Positions 1 through 8,897 of a DNA stretch of 64,000 nt are shown here, piece by piece (within the stretch, counting starts at the first letter, position 1; each line of letters begins with the position of its first letter). The stretch comes from CADEEN01 sp963740395 (lineage in GTDB: Bacteria > Pseudomonadota > Gammaproteobacteria > Burkholderiales > Burkholderiaceae_C). The stretch covers positions 1 through 64,000 of the forward strand of contig CAVUEP010000001.1 of the NCBI GenBank assembly GCA_963740395.1, given 5' to 3'. Under the pieces are notes generated by a model. The model saw nothing but the letters and a program-made list of their open reading frames with translations. It was not told where the DNA came from and ran no database searches. The translations under genes were made by a program, and so were the position numbers.

Positions 1-1255
1 GCGCCGCGCCTGCCAGCCCGTTGAAGGCGGCGAGCGATGCGCACATGGCCATGCGATGGTCGTCGTAGGTGCGCAGGCTGGCAGCCATCCAGCGCGCCGG
101 CGGCGTGACGCGAATCCAGTCCGGTCCTTCGTCGACCGCGGCACCGAGCTTGCGCAGCTCCTGTGTCATGGCTGCAATGCGATCGGTCTCCTTGACGCGC
201 CAACTGCCGATGTGGGTCAGCGTGCTGGGCCCATCGGCATACAGCGCCATCACGGCCAGCGTCATCGCCGCATCGGGAATGTGATTGCAGTCGAGCGTGA
301 TGGCCTTGAGAGGCCAACTGCCGCGGCGCACCTCCAGCGCGTTGGCCTCGGCGGTCACGTCGGCACCCATCGTACGTGCGGCCTCGATGAATCGGATGTC
401 ACCCTGGATCGAATCTGCGCCGACGCCTTCGATGCGGATTGGAGCGCCCGTGGCGGCCAACGCGCCCAGGGCAACAAAGTACGACGCCGACGAGGCATCA
501 CCCTCGACATGGATCGCACTTGAGGCACGATAGCGGCTGTGCGCGGGGATCGTGAAGCGCCGCCAACCCTCGCGCTGCACAGTGACGCCGAACCGGGCCA
601 GCAGCGCCAGCGTGATCTCGACATAGGGGCGCGAGATCAACTCACCTTCGACTTCGATCGTGATCGCCCCGGCCTCGCTGGCCAGCGGCAGCGCCAGCAG
701 CAACGCGCTCAGGAACTGGCTCGAGACATCGCCACGCACGCGGATCGGCTTGTCGATGCCAAGCGTAGCGCCAGCCGTGCCGAGGACACGCAGTGGCGGA
801 TAGCCGGGTTCGCCGAGCGCTTCGACGTGGCAACCGAGTTGGCGCAGCGCGTCGACCAGGTCACCGATCGGTCGTTCGTGCATGCGTGGCACGCCGCGCA
901 GATCGAAGCGCCCCCCTTGACGCGAGGTCAACACCGCAAGGGCCGCTGCCAGCGGACGCATGGCGGTGCCCGCATTGCCGAGGAAAAGGTCGCCTTCGTG
1001 CACCGTGAGGCGCCCACCCAGGCCATGCACGCGCAGCACGCCGTCGGCGTGATCGAGCGTGCAGCCCAACTGCCGCAATGCGGCGAGCATCACGCGCGTG
1101 TCATCGGAATCCAGCAATTCGTGGATCTCGGTCGGGCCTTCGGCCAGCCCGGCCAACAGCAGCACACGATTGGAAATACTCTTGGAACCGGGCAACTTGA
1201 CCGTGCCGGCGGCGCCTGACAGCGGTGGCAGGTCGAGGAACGGGATCGAGTACAC
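1..1255 (-). CDS. aroA: 3-phosphoshikimate 1-carboxyvinyltransferase (EPSP synthase), 3' end cut off
   Basis: Transfers the enolpyruvyl group of phosphoenolpyruvate to shikimate-3-phosphate, the sixth step of the cytoplasmic shikimate pathway. The reverse strand reads without a stop from a GTG at 1255 to the window edge, about 418 residues of the usual ~430-440. Near the N-terminus is the phosphate-binding LPGSKSISNR (Lys25), later GNAGTAMRP, and close to the cut YDDHRMAM, all family hallmarks. The GTG was chosen because it sits 7 bases after the tyrA stop and no ATG fits in frame nearby. It is the last visible gene of the gyrA-pheA-tyrA-aroA run. Only the last residues, roughly two dozen at most, are missing. 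In relatives cmk and rpsA often follow, outside this window. Confidence 0.96.
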   Translation of the reverse strand, partial: MYSIPFLDLPPLSGAAGTVKLPGSKSISNRVLLLAGLAEGPTEIHELLDSDDTRVMLAALRQLGCTLDHADGVLRVHGLGGRLTVHEGDLFLGNAGTAMRPLAAALAVLTSRQGGRFDLRGVPRMHERPIGDLVDALRQLGCHVEALGEPGYPPLRVLGTAGATLGIDKPIRVRGDVSSQFLSALLLALPLASEAGAITIEVEGELISRPYVEITLALLARFGVTVQREGWRRFTIPAHSRYRASSAIHVEGDASSASYFVALGALAATGAPIRIEGVGADSIQGDIRFIEAARTMGADVTAEANALEVRRGSWPLKAITLDCNHIPDAAMTLAVMALYADGPSTLTHIGSWRVKETDRIAAMTQELRKLGAAVDEGPDWIRVTPPARWMAASLRTYDDHRMAMCASLAAFNGLAGAA

Positions 1256-1262
1256 GACCGGG

Positions 1263-2153
1263 TCAGCGCGGGCTGGGTACCTTGCCGCTGCCGCCGTTCA
1301 TCTGCCATCCGCCGCGCGCGTCAGCGGCCTGGCGCAACAGGTCTTCAAGCGCCTCGACATTGCCTGAGCGCATCACATGCTCGATCGCGTCCAGGGTATG
1401 GCGGAATCGCAAGGACTGTTTGAGGATTTCCTCGCGGTTGGCGACGAGGATGTCGCGCCAGACGGTCGGGTCGCTGGCGGCAATGCGGGTGAAGTCGCGA
1501 AAGCCCGGGCCAGCCAACGCCAGGAAGTCGCTTCCCGACGGTTGCTTGACCACCGCACTGAAGTAGGCGAAGGCCAGGAGGTGCGGCAGATGGCTGACGG
1601 CAGCGAAGGCAGCGTCGTGGTTCTCCGGCGTCATCTTCAGTACCTGGGCGCCGATCGCGCTCCAGACGTCGGTGGCCTTTTGCACCAGGTCCGGATCGGT
1701 ACTGTTCAGTGGCGTCAGGATGACCTGGCGGCCGTTGTAGAGCGCGGCGTCGGCATGGGCGACGCCGGCGACTTCCTTGCCTGCAATCGGGTGCGCTGGA
1801 ACGAAGTGGGGCACGCGCTCCTTCAGCACCCGGCGCGCGGCATCGACCACATCGCGCTTGGTGGAGCCCACATCCATGAACAGTACGCCGGGCTCGACAA
1901 GATGTCGGATGGCCCTGAATGTGGCCTCAATGGCCGACACGGGTATGGCGATCAGCACGATGTCCGCCCCCGAGACAGCCAGCAGCGCCGATTCGGCGGC
2001 GACGTCGATCACGCCGAGCTTCTTGGCACGGTCCGTCGTCGACGGTGATTTGCTGTAGCCGACGACGCGCTTGACGAGCCCGGCGCGCTTCAACGCCAAA
2101 GCGAAGGAGCCGCCCATCAGGCCGCAGCCGATCAATCCGAGTTGATTGAACAT
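1263..2153 (-). CDS. tyrA: Prephenate dehydrogenase
   Basis: NAD(P)-dependent oxidative decarboxylation of prephenate to 4-hydroxyphenylpyruvate in tyrosine synthesis. The 296-residue protein starts directly with a Rossmann dinucleotide motif (GLIGCGLMGGSFA, residues 6-18). HPIAGKE, a conserved prephenate-binding segment, follows in the middle, and SHLPHLLAFA in the C-terminal dimerisation domain. There is no chorismate mutase or ACT domain, so this is the short monofunctional form. A longer reading frame extends upstream, but ATG at 2153 is preferred because the Rossmann fold begins right after it and it lies 4 bases after the pheA stop. It is co-directional with pheA and aroA and probably translationally coupled to both. 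Confidence 0.95.
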   Translation of the reverse strand: MFNQLGLIGCGLMGGSFALALKRAGLVKRVVGYSKSPSTTDRAKKLGVIDVAAESALLAVSGADIVLIAIPVSAIEATFRAIRHLVEPGVLFMDVGSTKRDVVDAARRVLKERVPHFVPAHPIAGKEVAGVAHADAALYNGRQVILTPLNSTDPDLVQKATDVWSAIGAQVLKMTPENHDAAFAAVSHLPHLLAFAYFSAVVKQPSGSDFLALAGPGFRDFTRIAASDPTVWRDILVANREEILKQSLRFRHTLDAIEHVMRSGNVEALEDLLRQAADARGGWQMNGGSGKVPSPR

Positions 2154-2157
2154 GGGA

Positions 2158-3264
2158 TCAATGGCTGTCCAACGGGTAGGAGCCGAGCAGCTTGTAGAAA
2201 GCGCACACGCTGCGCAGTTCCTGCAGTGCCGTCGCGACCTGCGGCTCGTCGGGGTGTCCGGCAATGTCGATGTAGAAGTAGTACTCCCACTGACCGGAGC
2301 GGGCGGGGCGCGATTCGAATCTCGTCATCGACACGCCATGGGCCTTGAGCGGCACGAGCATGTCGTGCACGGCGCCTGGACGGTTGCTGACGGACACGAC
2401 CAGGCTGGTGCAGTCGTGACCCGACGCGCGCGGTTGCGGGTGCCGCTCGGGATGGGTCACGATCGCAAACCGTGTGCGATTCTGCGGATCGTCCTGAATC
2501 GCGGGCGCGACCACATGCAGGCCGTACTCGCTGGCGGCGCGATCGCTGGCAACGGCGGCCAGCGCGTCGTCGAGCGAGGCCAGTCGAGCCCCTTCGGCGT
2601 TGCTGGCCACGGGTCGGCGCTCGACGGTGGGCAGGTGGTTGGCGAGCCAACCCTGGCATTGCGCCAGCGCCTGCGGATGCGCGCACACGGCGCTGATGCG
2701 TTGAAGGGAATCGGACTTGCGCAGCAGGTTGTGGCGCACAAACAGGCTGGTCTCGCCAATGATGCCCAGCGGTGTACTCAGGAACAGGTCGAGCGAGCGT
2801 GCGACCACGCCTTCGGTCGAGTTCTCCACCGGCACGACGCCGAAGTCGGCAGCGCCACCCGTGGTGCTTCGAAACACCTCATCGATGCTGACGCAAGGCA
2901 CACGTGCGATGGACGAGCCGAAGTAGGCCAGCGCAGCCTGCTCGCTGAAGGTGCCGGCCGGGCCGAGGTAGGCCACGCGCGTCGGGGTTTCGAGGGCGCG
3001 ACATGCGGACATGACTTCGCGCCAGATCGGCGCCACGCTGTCGGGTCGAAGCGGGCCCGGATTGGCGGCTTTCAGGCCTTCAATGACCTGGGCCTCTCGC
3101 TCGGGCCGAAAGACCACCGACCCTTCCTGCTTCTTGATCTCACCGACCGCGAGCGCCAGCCCCGCACGCCGGTTCAGCAGCGACAACAGCTCCTGGTCCA
3201 CGGCATCGATCTGCTGGCGCAACGCCAGCAGGTCAGGTGGAGGTGGCGTGGACTCGGCCATCAT
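2158..3264 (-). CDS. pheA: Bifunctional chorismate mutase / prephenate dehydratase (P-protein)
   Basis: Converts chorismate to prephenate and then to phenylpyruvate for phenylalanine synthesis. Three domains are readable in 368 residues. An N-terminal AroQ-type chorismate mutase (about 10-90, with LRQQIDAVD and the arginine/lysine-rich helices) is followed by the prephenate dehydratase domain from YLGPAGTFSEQAA, with the catalytic-region NRTRFAI. A C-terminal ACT domain carries the ESRPAR motif that binds phenylalanine, so feedback inhibition is expected. Two adjacent ATG codons (3264 and 3261) are possible starts. The 34 residues upstream are arginine/proline-rich and unlike the family. In related genomes serC often lies immediately upstream. 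Here only 25 bases separate pheA from the DUF2059 gene. Confidence 0.96.
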   Translation of the reverse strand: MMAESTPPPPDLLALRQQIDAVDQELLSLLNRRAGLALAVGEIKKQEGSVVFRPEREAQVIEGLKAANPGPLRPDSVAPIWREVMSACRALETPTRVAYLGPAGTFSEQAALAYFGSSIARVPCVSIDEVFRSTTGGAADFGVVPVENSTEGVVARSLDLFLSTPLGIIGETSLFVRHNLLRKSDSLQRISAVCAHPQALAQCQGWLANHLPTVERRPVASNAEGARLASLDDALAAVASDRAASEYGLHVVAPAIQDDPQNRTRFAIVTHPERHPQPRASGHDCTSLVVSVSNRPGAVHDMLVPLKAHGVSMTRFESRPARSGQWEYYFYIDIAGHPDEPQVATALQELRSVCAFYKLLGSYPLDSH

Positions 3265-3289
3265 CGACGCGTCGGGCGAGTGTCGCCTG

Positions 3290-3850
3290 CTACTTCCTCG
3301 GGCCTGACGGGCCGCTTGGCGGCGGCGCGGCGGGCACGCCCAGGCGCTTGGCCAAGCTGGCTTCAAGCGCCTTCAGGCGCGTTTCCATCGTGCCGCGCGT
3401 GTCGGCCACCACCTTTTGCGCCAGCGTGTTGCCGACGTCGCTGTCAATCTGCTGGAGCTTCTTGGATACCGGCGATTCGAGCCACGCGATTACCTGCCGC
3501 AACTCGTCCTCATTGAATCGCTCCTCATACAGAGGGGCCAGCGTGGCCGGAGCCAGTTCGATCGCGCGCTTGCGCAGCACAGGCTCCACTTCATCGTAGA
3601 ACCTGTTCACATCGGTCTGGACTTCCTTGGCCGCGGCCTCGCGCCTGTCAGCGGGCAGTCGCGGTATGGCCTGGCCGGCTGCCTGCAGGACGCGTTGCGA
3701 TGTCTGGGCCGCGAGTGCCCGACCAATGTTCTCGATGCCAGCCTGCTGCAGTGATACCAGCTTGGCGACAAGCTCGCTCTTGGTCTGGGCCTGTGCGCTA
3801 CCCGCTGAAGCAACTGCAATCAATGACGCCACCAACAGGGCCTGCCACAT
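3290..3850 (-). CDS. Exported DUF2059-domain protein
   Basis: Small exported protein of unknown function. Residues 1-22 form a typical Sec signal peptide ending in SAQAQ. The rest is helical and charged, with the DUF2059-type segment around LYEERFNEDELRQVIAWLES, and ends in a proline/glycine tail. The family is found in many Proteobacteria beside gyrA and serC, but no biochemical role is established to my knowledge. ATG at 3850 is the start: it overlaps the gyrA stop by one base (TGATG), which implies translational coupling to gyrA. A TTG one codon upstream is also in frame but lies inside gyrA. Confidence 0.8.
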   Translation of the reverse strand: MWQALLVASLIAVASAGSAQAQTKSELVAKLVSLQQAGIENIGRALAAQTSQRVLQAAGQAIPRLPADRREAAAKEVQTDVNRFYDEVEPVLRKRAIELAPATLAPLYEERFNEDELRQVIAWLESPVSKKLQQIDSDVGNTLAQKVVADTRGTMETRLKALEASLAKRLGVPAAPPPSGPSGPRK

Positions 3851-6468
3851 CAACCGTTCTCCACGTCAGTTGCAGCGTCGTCGTCACCGGCATCGTTCTC
3901 AACGATCCGCTGCAGACCCGTCAACGACGAGCCGTCGTCGAGAGCAATCAATGTGACGCCCTGCGTTGCGCGACCCAGCTCGCGGATCTCGGATACGCGG
4001 GTCCGCACCAACACGCCGCGATCGGTGATGAGCATGATTTCGTCGGCGGGACGCACGAGCGTGGCTGCCACGACCCTGCCGTTGCGCTCGCTCTGCTGGA
4101 TCGCGATCATGCCCTTGGTGCCACGGCCATGCCGTGTGTACTCGACGATGGACGTTCGCTTGCCATAGCCATGCTCCGTGGCCGTCAGCACCGACTGCGA
4201 TTCGTCCACCGCCACCAGCATCGCGATCACGCTCTGGCCAGTCTCGAGCATCATGCCGCGCACGCCGCGTGCATTGCGGCCCACCGCACGCACATCATCC
4301 TCGTCGAACCGCACCGCCTTGCCGCCGTCGGAGAAGAGCATCACGTCGTGCTTGCCATCGGTCAGGGCAGCGCCGATCAGGAAGTCGCCCGGATCGAGGT
4401 TCACGGCGATGATGCCCGCCTTGCGCGGGTTGCTGAAGTCGTCCAGCGAGGTCTTCTTGACGGTGCCCAGTGCGGTGCCCATGAAGATGAAGTGGTCGGC
4501 CGGGAAGGTGCGGAACTCGCCGGTGAGCGGCAACACCACCGTGATCTTCTCGTCGCCCTGCAGCGGGAACATGTTCACGATCGGTTTGCCGCGCGAGGCG
4601 CGCCCGCCTTGGGGCACTTCCCAGACCTTGAGCCAATAGACGCGGCCGCGGTCGCTGAAGCACAGGATCCAGTCGTGCGTGTTGGCGATGAACAGCTGGT
4701 CGACCCAGTCGTCGTCCTTGGTTTGCGTGGCCTGTTTGCCGCGCCCACCGCGGCGTTGCGCGCGGTATTCGCCCAGCGGCTGGCTCTTGATGTAGCCGGT
4801 GTGGCTGAGCGTGACCACCATGTCGGCCGGCGTGATCAGGTCTTCGGTGCCGAGCTCCTGCACGTTGTGTTCGATCACACTGCGCCGCGCGGCCAGCTTG
4901 GAGGTGCCGAACTCGGCCCGCAACGCGGCGAGTTCCTCGGCAATGATCGTCGTCACGCGGTCGGACTTGGACAGGATGTCCAGCAGATCGGCGATCTGCG
5001 CCATCACTTGCTTGTACTCGCTGACGATCTTGTCTTGCTCCAGGCCCGTCAGCCGCTGCAGGCGCATCTGCAGAATCTCCTGCGCCTGGTCCTCCGACAG
5101 TCGGTACAGGCCATCGGGCTGCATGCCGTACTGGGGCGGCAGGCCCTCCGGACGGTAGGCGGCGCGGCCACCGGTCGTGTCGGCTTCGGCCCGCACCAGC
5201 ATCTCACGCACCAGCGCGCTGTCCCAGCTCTTGGACATCAGCGCCGACTTGGCCACCGGCGGCGTCGGCGAGGTCTTGATGGTTTCGATGAATTCGTCGA
5301 TGTTGGCCAGCGCGACGGCCAGGCCTTCCAGCACATGACCGCGTTCGCGGGCCTTCTTCAGCTCGAACGCGGTGCGCCGCGTCACCACCTCGCGCCGGTG
5401 CTCCAGAAAGATCTCGAGCAGTTGCTTGAGGTTGCACAGCTTGGGCTGACCGTCGATCAGCGCGACCATGTTGATGCCGAAGGTGTCCTGCAGCTGCGTC
5501 TGCTTATACAGGTTGTTAAGCACAACCTCAGGCACTTCACCGCGCTTGAGCTCGATCACGACGCGCATGCCGGACTTGTCGCTCTCGTCCTGAATGTGGC
5601 TGATGCCCTCGATCTTCTTCTCGTGCACCAACTCGGCGATGCGCTCGAGCAGCGTCTTCTTGTTCACCTGGTACGGAATCTCGTCGATGATGATCGACTG
5701 GCGCGCGCCCTTGTCGATGTCTTCGAAGTGGCACTTTGCGCGCATCAATACCTTGCCGCGGCCGGTGCGATAGCCCTCGCGCACGCCATTGATGCCATAG
5801 ATGATGCCGGCGGTCGGGAAGTCAGGCGCCGGAATGATCTCCATCAATTCTTCGATCGTCGCCTCGCCGTTCTTCAGCAGGTGCAGGCAGGCGTCGACGA
5901 CCTCATTCAGGTTGTGCGGCGGAATGTTGGTGGCCATCCCGACTGCGATGCCGGCAGAACCATTGACCAGCAGGTTGGGCAGCCGGCTTGGGAGCACCAG
6001 CGGCTCCCTTTCCGAGCCGTCATAGTTGGGCCCGAAGTCGACGGTCTCCTTGTCGATATCGGCCAGCATCTCGTGGGCGATCTTGGAGAGGCGGATTTCC
6101 GTGTAACGCATGGCCGCGGCGTTGTCGCCGTCGACCGAGCCGAAATTGCCCTGGCCATCGACCAGCATGTGGCGCAGCGAGAAGTCCTGCGCCATGCGCA
6201 CGATGGTGTCGTACACGGCCGTGTCCCCATGCGGGTGGTACTTGCCGATGACGTCGCCGACGATGCGAGCGCTCTTCTTGTAGGGCCGGTTCCAGTCATT
6301 GTTGAGCTCGTGCATCGCGAACAGCACGCGGCGATGCACGGGCTTGAGGCCATCGCGGGCGTCGGGCAGGGCCCGGCCGACGATCACGCTCATCGCGTAG
6401 TCAAGGTACGAGCGCCGCATCTCCTCTTCGAGGCTGACGGGCAGGGTTTCCTTGGCGAAGGATGTCAT
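3850..6468 (-). CDS. gyrA: DNA gyrase subunit A
   Basis: Breakage-and-rejoining subunit of DNA gyrase (A2B2), introducing negative supercoils. The 872 residues match the family's full length. The active-site tyrosine is Tyr122 (AAMRYTEIRL), numbered exactly as in Escherichia coli. The quinolone-resistance region reads HPHGDTAVYD, i.e. Thr83 and Asp87; Thr83 is the ordinary residue in several relatives, so no resistance claim follows. The GyrA box (QRRGGRG) that starts the C-terminal DNA-wrapping beta-pinwheel is intact, and an acidic tail (DAGDDDAATDVENG) ends the protein. It heads the minus-strand run gyrA-DUF2059-pheA-tyrA-aroA. The 264 bases upstream are shared divergently with ompA. Confidence 0.98.
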   Translation of the reverse strand: MTSFAKETLPVSLEEEMRRSYLDYAMSVIVGRALPDARDGLKPVHRRVLFAMHELNNDWNRPYKKSARIVGDVIGKYHPHGDTAVYDTIVRMAQDFSLRHMLVDGQGNFGSVDGDNAAAMRYTEIRLSKIAHEMLADIDKETVDFGPNYDGSEREPLVLPSRLPNLLVNGSAGIAVGMATNIPPHNLNEVVDACLHLLKNGEATIEELMEIIPAPDFPTAGIIYGINGVREGYRTGRGKVLMRAKCHFEDIDKGARQSIIIDEIPYQVNKKTLLERIAELVHEKKIEGISHIQDESDKSGMRVVIELKRGEVPEVVLNNLYKQTQLQDTFGINMVALIDGQPKLCNLKQLLEIFLEHRREVVTRRTAFELKKARERGHVLEGLAVALANIDEFIETIKTSPTPPVAKSALMSKSWDSALVREMLVRAEADTTGGRAAYRPEGLPPQYGMQPDGLYRLSEDQAQEILQMRLQRLTGLEQDKIVSEYKQVMAQIADLLDILSKSDRVTTIIAEELAALRAEFGTSKLAARRSVIEHNVQELGTEDLITPADMVVTLSHTGYIKSQPLGEYRAQRRGGRGKQATQTKDDDWVDQLFIANTHDWILCFSDRGRVYWLKVWEVPQGGRASRGKPIVNMFPLQGDEKITVVLPLTGEFRTFPADHFIFMGTALGTVKKTSLDDFSNPRKAGIIAVNLDPGDFLIGAALTDGKHDVMLFSDGGKAVRFDEDDVRAVGRNARGVRGMMLETGQSVIAMLVAVDESQSVLTATEHGYGKRTSIVEYTRHGRGTKGMIAIQQSERNGRVVAATLVRPADEIMLITDRGVLVRTRVSEIRELGRATQGVTLIALDDGSSLTGLQRIVENDAGDDDAATDVENG

Positions 6469-6732
6469 GGGGTGCAGGGGAAAAATCGGCGCAACAAGGC
6501 GCGCGGGCGCGGACGGGAGCCGTTGATTCTATTCGGCGGCGGATGTAGCACTCACGCAACATAGAGGTCGCTGCCTACCCCTCCCGGGGGCAAAATGCAG
6601 TCGACCGAAGAACCTCTGGCACAATCAGTTGATCGGTGGTGAGCGCTCGCCAAACCGGGCGTTTGCCAGGTTTTCTCGCTTCCGAATCAGACATTTCGCA
6701 GGCAACTGCGGCTTACCTCGAGAGGATAATCA

Positions 6733-7425
6733 ATGAAGAAATTGAACAAGGTGGCGATGCTTTTCGCATCTGTCGCGCTCGCCGCTCCAATTGCTGCGCT
6801 TGCCGCTGCCCACGGTGGCATGGCTCCCAAGGCTGTCGATAACTGGCGTGCCGCTGATGGCACCGTGTGGAAGAACGGCACCAATGAACTCTGCTGGCGT
6901 GACGGCTCCTGGACGCCGGCTACTGCAGCAGAGAACTGCGACGGCGCTCTGAAGCCGCCGCCCCCGCCGCCCCCGCCCGCGCCGCGCGTGGCCCCGCCGC
7001 CGCCGCCCCCGCCGGCTCCCCCACCGCGGCCGGCTCCCCCGCCGCCCCCGCCGCCGGCTCCGGTGAGCGAGAAGGTGACCTTCGCCGCTGACGCGTTCTT
7101 CGACGTCGACAAGTCGGTGTTGAAGCCTGAAGCTCGGGCCAAACTGACGGATCTCGTCAGCAAGACCAAGGACATCAACCTCGAAGTCATCATCGCGGTC
7201 GGCCATACCGACAGCGACGGCTCCGACGCCTACAACCAAAAGCTGTCTGTGGCTCGTTCGGAATCGGTCAAGGCGTTCTTGGTGAGCGCTGGCGTCGAGA
7301 AGAACCGTGTCTATACCGAAGGCAAGGGCGAGAAGCAGCCTGTGGCCGACAACAAGACCAAGGAAGGCAAGGCGAAGAATCGCCGCGTCGAGATCGAGGT
7401 CGTCGGTACGCGCACCCGCAAGTAA
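6733..7425 (+). CDS. ompA: OmpA-family outer membrane protein with proline-rich linker
   Basis: Outer-membrane / peptidoglycan-anchoring protein. Residues 1-25 are a signal peptide. A short domain of about 45 residues with two cysteines (ELCW, ENCDG) follows. Residues ~74-111 are an almost pure proline-alanine linker. From ~114 on is the OmpA C-terminal peptidoglycan-binding domain, including the VGHTDSDGSDAYNQKLS and NRRVEIEV stretches. There is no eight-stranded porin barrel, so it is the short linker type usual in Burkholderiales. The start ATG follows GAGAGGATAATCA, with a purine-rich ribosome site. It is transcribed alone: a terminator stands 23 bases after the stop and gyrA diverges upstream. 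Such genes are normally strongly expressed. Confidence 0.93.
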   Translation: MKKLNKVAMLFASVALAAPIAALAAAHGGMAPKAVDNWRAADGTVWKNGTNELCWRDGSWTPATAAENCDGALKPPPPPPPPAPRVAPPPPPPPAPPPRPAPPPPPPPAPVSEKVTFAADAFFDVDKSVLKPEARAKLTDLVSKTKDINLEVIIAVGHTDSDGSDAYNQKLSVARSESVKAFLVSAGVEKNRVYTEGKGEKQPVADNKTKEGKAKNRRVEIEVVGTRTRK

Positions 7426-7447
7426 CCGGTTCACCGGGCTTGCAACG

Positions 7448-7469
7448 AAACCCCGCTTCGGCGGGGTTT
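7448..7469 (+). terminator. Rho-independent-type terminator after ompA
   Basis: A perfect six-pair stem (CCCCGC / GCGGGG) with a TTCG tetraloop is flanked by AAA on the left and TTT on the right, so the A-T pairs extend the stem in both orientations. It stands 23 bases after the ompA stop and 36 bases before ubiG. It separates the two transcripts. Confidence 0.8.
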
Positions 7470-7504
7470 GTCATTGTGGGGCCGTCAATCGCTAGGATTG
7501 CAAC

Positions 7505-8224
7505 ATGACCGTCAACGCCGACCCGCAGGAACTGGCCAAGTTCAGCGAACTTGCTCACCGGTGGTGGGATCCGAGCAGCGAGTTCAAGCCGCTGCACCAG
7601 ATCAACCCACTGCGTCTGGACTGGATCGAGCGGCTCCTGGGCCCCTCGGGTGTGCGCGGCAAGCAGGTTCTGGACGTCGGCTGTGGCGGCGGCATCCTGG
7701 CCGAGGCCATGGCCCGCCGCGGGGCGGCGCAGGTGCTAGGAATCGACCTCGCGGACAAGCCGCTGAAGGTGGCGCAACTGCATGCGCTTGAGGCTGGCAT
7801 TGAGAATGTCGACTACCGCGAGGTCGCGGTCGAGGCGCTGGCCATCGAGCAGCCGGCCACATTCGATGTGGTGACCTGCATGGAGATGCTCGAGCATGTG
7901 CCGAACCCTGCTTCGGTCGTGCGCGCCTGCGCAATGCTGGTCAAGCCCGGCGGCCAGGTTTTCTTCTCGACGATCAACCGCAACGCGAAGGCATTTCTGT
8001 TTGCCATCGTCGGCGCCGAGCATGTTCTGAATCTGCTTCCCAAGGGCACCCATGAGTACGCCAAGTTCATACGGCCCAGCGAACTTGCGCAAGCATGCCG
8101 TGATGCCGGCCTGCAACTCGAAACCACGCGGGGCATGGAGTACAACCCGTTGAGCGACCGCTACTGGCTGTCGGACAACACCAGTGTCAACTACTTGTTC
8201 GGCTGCCGTTTGCCTGCGCAATGA
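7505..8224 (+). CDS. ubiG: Bifunctional ubiquinone O-methyltransferase (2-polyprenyl-6-hydroxyphenol / demethylubiquinone)
   Basis: SAM-dependent methyltransferase carrying out both O-methylations of ubiquinone synthesis. The 239 residues are family length. The start contains the UbiG signature FSELAHRWWDP, and the SAM motif I is VLDVGCGGG (residues 55-63). CMEMLEHVP is the conserved motif near the catalytic cleft, and FFSTINRN follows. The stop overlaps the start of gph (ATGA), indicating translational coupling. The ompA-ubiG-gph order is common in Burkholderiales and supports the assignment. Confidence 0.96.
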   Translation: MTVNADPQELAKFSELAHRWWDPSSEFKPLHQINPLRLDWIERLLGPSGVRGKQVLDVGCGGGILAEAMARRGAAQVLGIDLADKPLKVAQLHALEAGIENVDYREVAVEALAIEQPATFDVVTCMEMLEHVPNPASVVRACAMLVKPGGQVFFSTINRNAKAFLFAIVGAEHVLNLLPKGTHEYAKFIRPSELAQACRDAGLQLETTRGMEYNPLSDRYWLSDNTSVNYLFGCRLPAQ

Positions 8225-8886
8225 GTTCGGCAACGCGGTTGGTGCTGTTCGATCTCGACGGCACCTTGATCGACAGCGCGCCGGACCTCGCCGCGGCTGC
8301 CAACGCAATGCGCCTGGCACGGAGCCTGGAGGCGCTACCGCTGTCCTCACTGCGACCCATGGTCGGTTCCGGCGCGCGGGGGATGGTCGGCGCGGCGTTG
8401 GGGATCCATCCTGGCGACGCGAGCTTCGAATCGCTGCGCCAGGAGTTTCTTGATCGGTATCAAGACGGGCTGCTTGACCGCACTGCCGTGTTCGCCGACA
8501 TGGTGCCGGTGCTCGAAGGCCTCGAGGCCGCAGGCACGCGCTGGGGCATCGTGACCAACAAGGCGGAACGCTTTGCCTGGCCCGTGATCGACGGCTTGCG
8601 CTTGAGCGCGCGGGCCGCGGTGGTCATCTGCGGCGACACGACGCCCCATAGCAAGCCGCATCCCGCGCCGTTGCTGGAGGCCGCACGCCGCGTGGCCGTC
8701 GAGCCCTCGCGATGCGTCTATGTCGGCGACGACCTGCGCGATGTTCAGGCCGGTCGCGCGGCGAGCATGTTGACGCTGGCCGCCGCCTGGGGCTATCTGG
8801 GCCAGGGGGAATCGATCGACACCTGGGGTGCGCACGCGGTGCTTGCCAAACCGGCGGCGCTCTTGCAATGGCTGCAAGTGGCCTAA
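8221..8886 (+). CDS. gph: Phosphoglycolate phosphatase (HAD family)
   Basis: HAD-superfamily phosphatase expected to hydrolyse 2-phosphoglycolate. Motif I is FDLDGTL with the nucleophile Asp11 and the acid Asp13. Motif II is the threonine of GIVTNK, motif III lysine lies in SKPHPAPL, and motif IV is VGDDLRDVQAG. The 221-residue length and cap region fit the Gph/PGP group. The start ATG overlaps the ubiG stop by four bases. The TAA stop is part of the -10 hexamer of the following tmRNA gene. In ubiG-gph pairs of this order the substrate is sometimes annotated more loosely, so substrate specificity is inferred. Confidence 0.93.
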   Translation: MSSATRLVLFDLDGTLIDSAPDLAAAANAMRLARSLEALPLSSLRPMVGSGARGMVGAALGIHPGDASFESLRQEFLDRYQDGLLDRTAVFADMVPVLEGLEAAGTRWGIVTNKAERFAWPVIDGLRLSARAAVVICGDTTPHSKPHPAPLLEAARRVAVEPSRCVYVGDDLRDVQAGRAASMLTLAAAWGYLGQGESIDTWGAHAVLAKPAALLQWLQVA

Positions 8887-8889
8887 AAT
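8862..8889 (+). promoter_or_regulatory. Predicted sigma-70 promoter of ssrA inside the end of gph
   Basis: TAAAAT at 8884-8889 is a near-consensus -10 box and lies nine bases before the first base of tmRNA. Its first three bases are the gph stop codon. A -35-like CTTGCA/TTGCAA begins at 8862-8863, giving a 15-16 base spacer, which is slightly short. Position relative to the known tmRNA 5' end is the main support. Confidence 0.6.
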
Positions 8890-8897
8890 AGGGGTCT

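Noticed and set aside
3700..6564. A 954-codon open frame on the plus strand
   Set aside because: It is antisense to gyrA, has no family resemblance and is rich in His/Arg/Asp from the reverse reading of GC-rich codons.
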